This document shows positions 1 through 11,002 of a DNA stretch of 64,000 nt, in pieces (the stretch's first letter is position 1; every line of letters starts with the position of its first letter). The translations under genes were made by a program, and so were the position numbers. The stretch spans positions 29,038,682 to 29,102,681 of the forward strand of contig NC_092685.1 of the NCBI RefSeq assembly GCF_964275005.1. The letters are read 5' to 3'. The notes beneath the pieces are model-generated. The model had not been told where the DNA came from, ran no database searches, and saw only the letters and a list, made by a program, of their open reading frames with translations. The stretch is from Diadema setosum. Lineage: Eukaryota > Echinodermata > Echinoidea > Diadematoida > Diadematidae.

Positions 1-319
1 CCTATTCATTTACAATGTAGGAAGACATTTTAATGTAAGGCACAGAAGATAATCATGCTACTTCGTCCAAAAAGAATGATTGATCCGCAGGATGCCGTTT
101 CTGCACAAGATCACCGTCCGCAGAAAAAGTGTCAACAAAAGCGTCCGAACCGTAGATGGCGCTGTGCTGTGAAAAATCAAATTGATGGTTGACTTTGCAG
201 GAAACTCGCGTAGGTGTAAAACTTATTGCGCATTGAGGTATTTTGAGTCATGAAAATGGCATTTCTAGGCAGGGTAGAGTTAGCCATTATTTTCGAGCAC
301 CGAAAAAACCCAAACAAAC

Positions 320-1655
320 ATGAATAACAACATCTTGAAGCGGTCACAGTTCCAATTTCAGTCGACTTTCTGGACAACACACAATAAGATCGATGAAGAT
401 GGATCTTCATACGAAAGCTTTCTGGCAATGGAAGCGGAAAGCAAAATGCAGAACATTCACGAGGGTGAGATGAAAGTCCAGGTAAGGCCGTGTCACACCT
501 TTCTCACCTTTCTCACTCGTAGTCGCCCGGAGGTACGCACGCAAATCTTTTTACCCGCAACCATGTTTAGGTCCTGTCACACCTTTCCGGGCATGCTACG
601 CGGGCTTGTATTGTGTGGGGATTTTCCAACATACCGGACAATTTCTGAGGGCGGACAAGGATTTTGGCGAGTCAGAGCATGTGTTTTACTTGTGGACGCG
701 TTCTACTTAAATTCTACTTGCGGGTATACTGTGTGACCTGTGTACCAGTCGCGTGGGTGCTGACAACTCGGTGAAGGAATTCCTCTGAAGGAATGGCCGA
801 AGTCCCACAGAATGTCATTATCTTGGCTGCATACGGGGACTGCGAGGTACCTGTGTGGGAGTTGCCTGCGAGGTGCTGCCGCTAAGGGCCTCCTACTGGC
901 GTTCTGCGTGGACCTCTCCGGGTATCCCCGCGACGCTCCCGGAAAATGTTTTGGTCATGTTCAAAACTTGGCTGCGGTTAAATGGGACTTGCGTGAGCAC
1001 CTCCGGACAACTACATGCGAGATAAGCGCTAGGTACTGTCAGGTGCGGACCAACTGCGGAAAGGTCCGGGTAGCAAATTTGTTTCCCCGCAAGTCAAGCC
1101 GCAAAACTTCCCCAGATACGGTATGACAAGGCCTTGAGCATGCTCAAAACTTGTTCCGAGTGAGTCGTGGGGGTTCGCTCGCAGAGGTACACGCAGAACA
1201 CCAGTAGAGGACACTTACCTGCAGCACCTCTCAGGCAACTCCAACGCAGGTACTTCTCAGTACCTGTAAGTCGCTCGTAACAGAAAACGGATAGGTTTCA
1301 AAGCTCTCAGGCAGGTCACACGGAATACACGCAAAGTAGAAGATAAGTAGCACGCGTCTAGTAGGTAAGAAACAAGTGCAAAACTCGCAAACATTCTTGC
1401 CCACCCGGGTAAATTCTCTTGCGTGCTGGAAAATCCCTCCTCGCAACAAGCCCGAGTAGCTTGCCCGGAAAGGTGTGACACGGCCTATTAACACGCGTGT
1501 GGGGCCAGGGGCGCACTGACTTGGGCGAACATTCACTTCGCGCCTTCCTCCGCCGCCTCGGCAGTGTCTGGCAACTTCATATTGAAGCCCATCACTGCTG
1601 CAAATTCTGCGGGGTGAAAATGAAGAAAGAGAGCTTGAAGTTATCAGGAATATAA
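320..1655 (+). CDS. Predicted small two-exon gene, exons 320-481 and 1509-1655 (unrecognised protein, 102 aa)
   Basis: Seen: an ATG opens 54 codons ending ATGAAAGTCCAG followed by GTAAGG, a good 5' splice site in phase 0. A second open block follows a CTATTAAC branch-like motif and GGGCCAG acceptor, and runs 48 codons in the same phase to TAA. The first half is hydrophilic and acidic (KIDEDGSSYESFLAMEAES); the second is basic with a small Cys/His cluster (HCCKFCG). No family is recognised. The intervening DNA is almost exactly one inverted-repeat element, and deleting it at its TA flanks also leaves one continuous reading frame, so this may be one small gene interrupted by a transposon. A GTGAAA after TGCGGG could act as a donor to further exons. 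Transcript support is absent, so it may be a chance frame. Confidence 0.33.
485..1486. mobile_element. Foldback/MITE-like element with 19 bp terminal inverted repeats
   Basis: The left end reads AGGCCGTGTCACACCTTTC and the right end is its exact reverse complement. A TA lies just outside the left end and overlaps the right end, compatible with a TA target duplication. A second inverted pair inside (roughly 572-605 against 1445-1478, around CTTTCCGGGCA..CTACTCGGGCTTG with mismatches) makes it a nested foldback. No transposase frame is visible. It is more GC-rich than its flanks. It occupies nearly all of the predicted intron of the small gene around it. Confidence 0.6.
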
Positions 1656-2525
1656 TCTGCGCACATTATTCCGTCAAGAATTATGATCTCGACAAAATTA
1701 TTATCTAAAGATGCTGACAGGTCCTACTGGAGAAGCGAAAAGACAAAAAAAAATTGTTTATTGCGCTCACAAGATTCCTCGACGAACTCAGGGGGTTTTA
1801 CTTATCGTAATTGAATCAATATTTAATCCATCTATTTACTGCTTTCTCTATGTCACTGACAGACGTACAGAAACCATACGGGTGGATGTCCAAGATAAAC
1901 GAACGCCTTTTGATCGAAAAATTCAAAGACACAGACCTGCCAATGACCAACCGATAAAGTGCTTTACAAATACTTATGTAAAGGGAAATCCAGTCCAAAT
2001 ATAGGTTAGTCTGATATGAAAGAGTAAAATATTACGAGTTCAACGGTATAATTTTGATCGAAAACGGATAAAAAATAAGGAAGTTGTGACATTTTGAACT
2101 TACGTTGTTTTGGCTTTGGGAGAAAACAGTTCTTGAACAGTCATTATGAATATTTCAGACTTCAATGACAGAAACAGTGAATTTTCGTCATTTTTGTTGT
2201 TGTTGTTGTTGTTGTACAGGATCAATGGACAGTAAGGGTATGACATGGTTAGCTCACTCATTTGCATATACATATCCACTGTACAAGAACTGTTTAGCAG
2301 AAATTAGCAAAACTTCAAAATGTCATAACTTCCTTATTTTTCATCCGATTTCAGTCAAATTTTTACCGTTACTCTTTTTTATCAGACTAACTTATGTTTC
2401 GACTGGATTTACTCTTTAACGCTATATGTGTTACACGAGTGTGAAAATGTGTCTTATTGACACCTAACTTCACCAATAACATAACATCCAGAACAATCAA
2501 CTGCCCATTCTAAGGAGTTGTGGTT

Positions 2526-2554
2526 TCACACTCCTAACCTTCTAAGTTTGAATT
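2526..2554 (-). CDS. Candidate last exon of the calmodulin-like gene
   Basis: After the acceptor TTGTATCTAG, a phase-1 continuation of the previous exon would encode E-F-K-L-R-R-L-G-V and a stop. This would supply the Glu at position 12 of the fourth EF loop and then the Phe that follows it in calmodulin (EEF..). It is only nine codons long and chosen by phase and motif alone. A rival acceptor near 787 would give EEFLHRVV.., fitting the loop less well and lying inside a transposon. The true last exon could also lie outside the window. Confidence 0.28.
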
Positions 2555-3033
2555 CTAGATACAAGTGAGTAGATGACGGAGATATTGAAAGATAGAGCCT
2601 ATATGTTGAAACACACAAGATGCAGAAGAAAGAGGACAAACTGAGGAGGGTAAAGAAGACAACGAAAAGGGTATACAGAAACTTTTTTTGTTTGTTTGAT
2701 TGGACGCCCTGTGCTGTCTATTTCTACTCAAAGCTCATTGGTATATTATGACTTCTGTGAAATTGTCTGACTTCCGTTGTCATTAGGTCCATAGACTGCT
2801 GTGACGTATATACGGGTGGAGAATAGTCGGAATTTGGAGGATCTTTGCCTCGTTTTCTTTCATTTTGACAAACAGCACCCTGTCGCCACATTCTTCTACA
2901 GTAGTTGGTACAGCAGATGACCTTGATGTTACACTAACTGCCAAGTGGAAGAATGCATTACGGCAGAGTTACTATGTCTTGTCAGAAAGGACCCAGAAAA
3001 TCTCCCCAAATGAAGAATAAGTAAAGCGTTTCA

Positions 3034-3083
3034 TCCACCCATCCATCCATCCATCCATCCATCCATCCATCCATCCATCCATC
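3034..3083. repeat. (ATCC)n microsatellite
   Basis: About twelve tandem copies of the ATCC tetranucleotide in the 3' part of the calmodulin-like locus. A 14 bp C run sits nearby at about 3300. Confidence 0.9.
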
Positions 3084-3421
3084 AACTTCTCTGTCTTGCT
3101 ATCTGTCTATTCATATTTCTAATCATGCATCGATATGGACATGTATTTGCGTGTTTCATACATAGATCTAGGGGGTATTTCATAAAACCTTTTGTCTGAC
3201 AAAGTTACCAGACAAATTTGCTCTCAGAGAAGCAAAGATTTTAATAGCTTATGACAGTTTGTCAGAAAAAAAAGTGGGATCAAACGCTTCATAAAATGCC
3301 CCCCCCCCCCCCCGTCACGAAAAGATAGATACATGTAATGTATATCAACAGATAGATTCCAAGAAACTAAAGTTTGACAGACGTATAAAAGTCACTTTAA
3401 TTATACAGATGACGCCCTCAC

Positions 3422-3537
3422 CTTCAAATTCGATCTCTCCGTTGCCGTTGAGATCGAAATCGGACAGCATCTCGTCGATGTCCTCTGCGGGCACGTCTTC
3501 GGGCACGGACTCAAGGGCGGCCCGAAGTTCCTTAGTT
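3422..3537 (-). CDS. Calmodulin-like gene, exon with EF-hand 3 end and EF-hand 4
   Basis: Acceptor CTTGGTAG, donor GAAG/GTGAGG. It enters in phase 2 (completing Arg) and leaves in phase 1. It encodes TKELRAALESVPEDVPAEDI and then the fourth loop DLNGNGEIEFE. The spacing between loops 3 and 4 equals that of calmodulin. Confidence 0.82.
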
Positions 3538-5390
3538 CTACCAAGAGCAGACACATGCACACAAAATGTAGAGTCATCAATATATGTCCACCCTTTACAG
3601 AGGTATGGAGGATTGATACAATAAGAAGAACAACGTTTATTTCTTTACCGCCAAGAATGCCCTTCATATTTTTGACGAAATACAGCTTCAGGTCAGATAT
3701 CTCAGGGGAGAAAAAATAACGTAATTTCCAATAAGAGTTGATCTGGGCAGGTTGATTTCTTGGTAGCCTTTTTATAGCCACCATTTCAAAGTGCAATCGA
3801 CATTGTGTGCAGGTAAGTTAGTAATGACGATGAGAAATTTATTTCAAAATGCGACGTAAAAGCCGATGTAATCTAATTGTATAGTTATTTTATATTTCTC
3901 TTCATCCAAGACTACTAGTCGCAAACATAAACACGCACTGAACATTAAAATTTTAGTACCGTTCTTGTATATTTTACACTCATTCTTTCTTTTTCTTCTC
4001 AAAGCCACACCTGTACTTTCTACAAATCTTACAAAAATGAAAAGAACAGCATCACATTGAGGTATCACAGTGTAATAATTATGTAAATGGAAGTCACTGG
4101 GGAGTTTTCTTTCTTCATTTCATTTCATTTCATTTTCTTTCTACGTACCATTTCATTTAATTTTCTTTCTACGTACCAGGTAGACATTCTAACTCATATT
4201 ATAATAAGGAATCCAGAGATTATAAAAACAAAATCAACTTTTGCATCTCTTTGTGCAGACGTTTTAAATCATCACTCAAGCAAATATTGCAAACATTTTT
4301 CTAAAGCGTGTCACTGGCTCTGACCTGAAGAAAGTAAATAACCTCGATGTAATCCGAGTATAGAGAAATTCTACTTGGTGAATAAGGTAAAACTGATATG
4401 GTAGGTTCAATGTCAATCAGGTGGTGGTTTTTACCTCATTATACCAGTTCCTTCCTTGTCGAATACGTTGAACACGTACTGGATATCGCTGGCCTCGTCT
4501 GCGTGGCGAAGCTTTGACATGATCAGCAGGAAGTCAGTGAAGTCCAAGGTGGGTCCTCGACCTAGAGTCGACACAAACGTACGTATGGAAGCAGAACCAT
4601 AAGAGGGCGCTCTTTTAAGCCGGTTCGTAGCTCATGTGTACGTGGGTATACCAGTATACAAATGACCTTTCTTTTTCTCAGCTGGTTAGGCACTCGTTTT
4701 CAAAGCAACACAGTACATAAGTTTGCGCGACGTAACAATTTATAAAATTCATGAGTCACGTTTAAAAAAAAAAGGATGAACTTGCGTGGACTATAGGTGA
4801 CCAGCACGGTCCGTCAATCAACACTTCGGAAAGCATCCATTTCATGATTTTGTATTGACTGTATTAACAATCGTTTTTTATTGATATTGCCATAATACAA
4901 ATGTTGCTGTCATCAGGTGGATGTGCTGGCAAGCACCATTTATAATGATTCATAGAATAATCATTACAGCACAGATGCTTATCTCTGTGTGAATTTAAAA
5001 GTCAACATGCCCTGTTGGCACAAAATCCCAAATGACCTCTTTCTGCTCATGCGCGAAGTGGAACGCCGAACTGGCTTGAACACCTGTAACAACAGCAGAG
5101 ACCAAATCGCAATAGTTTTTTTTTTGCCTATACCTAGGTAGGAGACTTCAGAACTATAGAAGGACAAACGTTAGGCAGCGCGACAAAGCAGACTTTGTTT
5201 GCCAAAACTTTAAACGACGGAGTGGCAAGGAGGGTGTGACAGAAATAATTAGTATTATTATCACTTTTCTTTCTTTCTTTCTTTCATTTTTTTTTAAGTT
5301 TGCCGCGATGTAACAGGAGGTAATTGTGTGTCAGTCAATTTAGGATATTCCAGAGAACATTCGTTTGCGTGTGTGTGTGTGTGTGTGTGT

Positions 5391-5442
<52 letters not shown>

Positions 5443-7404
5443 CTTCCATTACGCAGTCTTCCTGGGAAAAAAACTTATCTATACTCGTCCTCCCGTAGAT
5501 TAATCTCTTTTTACGTTAAACGCTTAGAAGCACTGTCATTAACACAATACCAGTATATACCTGCCTGCCTTTGTATAGCTATTCATCCCTCTGTCTACAT
5601 AAATACGTATCTATTTACTTATCTGTTTGTTCATAAATCTATTCGTTTATCTCTCCATCTATCAATTGCATGTTTCCGGGAGGTAAGCTGTGATATGCTA
5701 ATAAATAGCTAATAACTGTTTTTCCTCGGTATTTGGTTGGAGGCTGTGGAGAAACAAAGAAGAATCACAAAGTACAATAAACTTATTATTTTCTTCACAC
5801 GTAAGAACAAAAGCATGCATACATGGGAGGGGAATTATGCAAACATGCGTGGGAACATGAGCAAATAAAGTTGAACAATCACAGAACAGTTAGTGACCTT
5901 GAGTAAAATATTGTCCAGTCACGAATATTGGTCCGTACCGCGGATATGGTTCCGTCAAGTGTAATGTGGATCGTCATTGACAGACAAAGATAATACAAAA
6001 ACAAAACAAATCAAGGTCCAAAGTAAATATTCCTATATGCCCACCTGACAGTGATTATACACGGTGTCTTACACAATGCAGAAACATCTTCACATACACC
6101 TACTTAAGTATATTTGGCTCCAGACAATCGATTGTTGTAATGCAATAACAGATTATTGTTCACACCGCTTTCACAGGAAAACAAAGGGACTCAGACACAG
6201 CACTACCATCCTTTGTGACGTCAAAAAGGCATGATTTGTGTTGCGTTCATTATTTTCTGTGTTGTGTTTTTATTAGTTTGTTTTTTTGGTGGAATGGGGG
6301 GGGGGGGTCAGATCTAGTATTCACTCGGAATTGTTACCATGTTACGACTAAGGGCTTGCTGAACAATGTTTCAACGCCTGTTTCGACCCTTTACTGTTAA
6401 AAAAACAAAACAAAACCGCCAAACCCATAACACAGGACTTATGTTGAATTGCAGTAAAAGATAATATCGTCTCCACTCATAAGTAAGACAGGTTAGACTT
6501 CGTCATGGGCTGTGATGCTATCATATTATGTAGCTGCTTCAAGCTATTCGGAAGGGGGCGGGGTTGTGAGCCGAGTCGCCATTCGGAGTCTCGGTTAAAC
6601 GAGGCCCGTGATTGCAATCTTTATAAGCTTTCACCTGAAGTCCTCGTGTGGGATTAATTAAGGTGGCAATGAAATACCCCTGTGTGTATTGCGTCTCCAT
6701 GAAAAGCTTTCCCTTCCCTTTTCTTCCCTTCCCATACACTTACCCTATTACCAGTAGCCTGCTCTCGCAGAAGCGGATTGACTCGGTCCTAATCCGTGCT
6801 TAAATAACTCTGCACAATTCTATTTCGCTACAAGGAACGAAGTCGACAATACAGAAGCACTATCTCTTTGTTGTTGTTGTTCTTGTTGTTGTTCATTTCC
6901 ATCTGAGAAGATTGCTGGATAGCCCATATTCAGCTATGTTAAGCTGGTCTTCCATGGGGTCCAGTTGGATGTTGGGTGGAACCACTTCACCGGGTTAAAC
7001 ACCCTGCTCTTTGCGATGAATGAGTGAAGCGGGATCTTTTACGTGCATGAGTTGTTACTCTCTCATACACGGGACCTCCATTTCATGTCCTATCCGAGGG
7101 ACAAAGTGTTTTTGCCTCTTGATAGAGGGGACGGTATGCTTACACACAACATTGCTCAGTCCAGACTCGGGTTCGAACCCGGGTCCTTAGAATCGTGAGG
7201 CAGACGCGCTACCGACTGAGCCAACTCACCGCCCTTTTATGGAATATAAACCCAATCGATGTTAAAGACAAATCAATGGTGCATGGTAGTAGTGTTTTAA
7301 AATATTAGCCAAAGAGGGTATAATTGAAAAGACGGCGGCACTCCATGTTAAAAGATAAAAAATCAAGAAAAGGCTGCATGGTAAATTTTAATCAAAAACT
7401 AAGC

Positions 7405-7445
<41 letters not shown>

Positions 7446-7525
7446 GCGAAAACTTTGAGCAAAGAAAACTTTGCTCAAAGTTTTCTGGTCAGTTGTTTCT
7501 GGTCAGTTTTTCCTTCCTTGTTTCA

Positions 7526-7596
<71 letters not shown>

Positions 7597-10500
7597 CAGA
7601 GGGTATAAAAAAAAAGGTAATCCAACTTTGGAGGGCTACCATTTCATAATTATCAGCTATGAAGAGCACAGTTTTGGTTGTGGGGAAAGGGGAACTCCTC
7701 CTCTGTCCATTAATACCTAATTATGTTGACAAATGTCATGCATGAGTGAGCACGTGCACTTTAAAGACAACAATGACAAATTGCACTTTTCCCAAGTTTG
7801 CATGTTATTGTGAAGGAACGATGCATGTCTCACTGCATGGATGAGATCTGTCAATGAACGTTGCCAAATAGGCCAGACTGTATGAATGCAGGTTTGTGTT
7901 TAGAGATTGTGTTTAGGGTTTGTCTTAAGGCTTTCTTCTAAAATTTTTTGGTCCATAAGCTATAACATGGCCTCGTGTCCGATAACTAGATCACTCATAT
8001 CAGTCATGTGGAGGCCAACCTACACAATCCATTATTCTCTGTTCATAATTCAACACATAGCTCCCAGTGGCAAACCATGTCATGAATGTGAAGAGAGCAA
8101 AATGGATAATGGTCTCGCCTTTATGGGAAGGAACAAATATCGACAACGTGGCCATGTTGAAGGTTATGAACCATAAAACGTTAGTAGAAACCCTAAAACA
8201 CAAATCTGCAGTCCTGCAGGTTGGCCTGATGATTTAACCACTTTCATTGACAGATCTCATCCATGCAGTCATCCATGCATTGTCCCTTCACAATATCACG
8301 CAAACTTGGAAAAAGTGCAATTTGTCATTGTTGTCTATAAAGTCCATGTACTCGGTCATGCATGAGAATTGTCAACATAATTAGGTATCCATGGAAAGAG
8401 GAAGAGTTCATTTTTCCTTACAAATAACATTGTTCTCTTCATAACTGACAATCAAGAAATGGCAGCCCTCAAAAGTTGGATTACCTTTTTTTTTCTGATA
8501 CGCTCTGTATCTATTATGATCAAACGTTAACTTAATTGTTCATTCTTTTTGTGTTCTTTCAATGTTATCGCAGGGAATGGATTATCACCAACTCAAATGG
8601 ATTTACATTTATCCAAATGAAGCGTGCAATGATGACTCATAGAGGACGGAGGACTGAGATTAGGTAATAACTAACAAAAATCATGACTTCTATAACACCT
8701 TTATGTAAAATCATTAGGAAAATTAAGAGGCAATGATATCATCACCGTATGTAATCTGCATGAAATGATAAGGTGGTGACTATATTATCATCGCTTCATA
8801 AAAACAATATGACAACAATTTGTAACAGTATAGGCCTAATTATGATGTTTTTTCATATTGTGGTACGTTCGAATTTTACATCCTATTTACACCTGTTCCG
8901 TTCTGTCCGCTTGGATTTAGTCTAAACAATTCAAAGCCTCCCCACAACCCTACTTTGGTCCTATGGAATCCCGTTCCACGATGATTCTGCTGAAGTGCAT
9001 GGGTCTGCACATCAAAAATGTTTTGATCAGATGCTTTTAACCATTCAATTTTATGTTTCCGGCACTCAATAAGCTCCATCCCTCAAATTGATCTTTCTTG
9101 CCTTTCGTAAAGTGTCAACAGTGCCATCAACTGAAATTACGGTAACAATAATTCATAATAGTATGCGTCATACCATAAGCGGGTGCATCAGCTAACAACA
9201 GCAAGACGGGTTCCATAATTATGATACAATTCTACATCTTTTCTTGTCAGAGATACAATCCTAACAGAACACTTTCCATACAACAATGACCATCCTAACA
9301 CTGGAGGATCCTAAGTGTAACCTTTCTACTGTGAGTTTGTACATTCGTATAAAGACATTGTGCATATCATTATGCATTTTGAGGTTATTTCAGATACCGT
9401 TTCTGTTGCAGAGGCACCACGCATGGCAAGAAAATTGTTTTTGGAGGGCAGAGCTTACTGGGTGCAAAAGAAAAAAAAAAATGAAATGAACAAAAAACCC
9501 GTGTAACATGTTTAGATGATCCGGTTCCAGAATGTGTAGACCTGTTCGCATTAGGAGATATCAAATACGGACTTTGATGACAAGGGACTTATAGGTAAAT
9601 TTGAACGATGAGTGGGTATTCAAGTCCTTTGGACGGCATGGCAGGAACCACACTGCGTGAGCAACACCATCTTTCGCGAAAATACGACACGGAATGCTTG
9701 GTCATTTGTTGGTTTGGTGCTGTTAAAGTTACTCAAGCCTGTCAGCTACTGAACATAACAGGGCACAATGTTTATATGGTTATATTGTCTGTTCATTGTC
9801 TGATATCTCTATGGGCCATCCTTGAAAGCAGTACTGCGTCATTCATGTTATCTCCCTTTTTCTCTTTCTCTCGTTCCACGGAATAAACAGATAGAATGCC
9901 AACGTTGCCATGACAACAAAACAAAGTTGTTTCTCAATACCTCCGTGACTGGGTTTAGTATACGCCCACTCCTTTAACGTACGAAGATTGCTTGCCGAGG
10001 GCCGCTGAATTTATGTATGATGTTTGCACTGTTCTGGTTTTAATATTTTGTTTACAATGACAACAACTCGTGACAGCATCCACGCCCCCCCCCCCCCCCC
10101 CCCCCCCCCACCAGTGCAGAAACGAGGTAAAGCTTGCAATTCCCATGCAGGATCCTTGTGTTCTTCGTGCCTTACTAGTCAAGCGCAGCGTTTTACTCAG
10201 GAGAGCACAACGTGTCAAAGGCAGAAGGAAGAAGATTTTAAACTTGTAATTGTATTGCCGTCAATTAGGAATGCTTGATCGAAGCAGGCACAATCTGCAC
10301 AAAATGAATAGACAACACACCTTGCACCACGTAATGCGCGTTCTCATCAAAACAAACCTAGACTTTGAGAATCCCCCTCTTAACCTGCATCATTAAAAAC
10401 ACTTATACCTTCTCGGGGGGGGGGGGGGGATGGGGTCATCCCACTAGACTGACATCCACGAGTCATACAGCCCACGAGTTCGACATTGAAAACAGGTCCA

Positions 10501-10955
10501 TAAGTCATAGAGCTCACGATTCATACAGCAACACTAGGTTAAAAACAGCCCACGAGTTCGACAGATACAGCATGGGGCTTACATATATGAATCATGTGTC
10601 AGTCTCGTGGGCCTTAGCTTAGTGTCGAACTAATGGGCTGTATGACTCGTGAGCTGTATGACTCGTTGTCTGTATGACTTGTGGGTGTCGGTCTCGATCA
10701 TGACGTGCATCCACCAAATTACCCAAACAAAACAAAGCAAAGCAGATATCGCTGTTTATCTATCTCTTTGATGACGACATTAAAATGTAATCATCAGAAA
10801 AAAAAAATTGTTGTTGTTTTTCCAGCAATATTGACCAAGTACTTTCAGCTCCCAAACGGAAACAAGACGGATAGTAGCGGTCAGAGAGTAGCGGATACTC
10901 TTTCCATAAGCGATCTAAATTTCTTGTTTTGTAGGATACTCCTCAAATGGAAACT

Positions 10956-11002
<47 letters not shown>

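Noticed and set aside
787..790. Alternative last exon acceptor for the calmodulin-like gene (CCTTCAG then EEFLHR)
   Set aside because: Lies inside the 485-1486 foldback element and puts Glu, not Phe, after the loop's position 12.
1711..2004. 97-codon plus-strand frame (MLTGPTGEAKRQKK..)
   Set aside because: No donor or acceptor links it to the upstream exons and its composition is that of AT-rich noncoding DNA.
5365..5712. 115-codon frame with VCVCVC
   Set aside because: GT microsatellite translated; no splice or family support.
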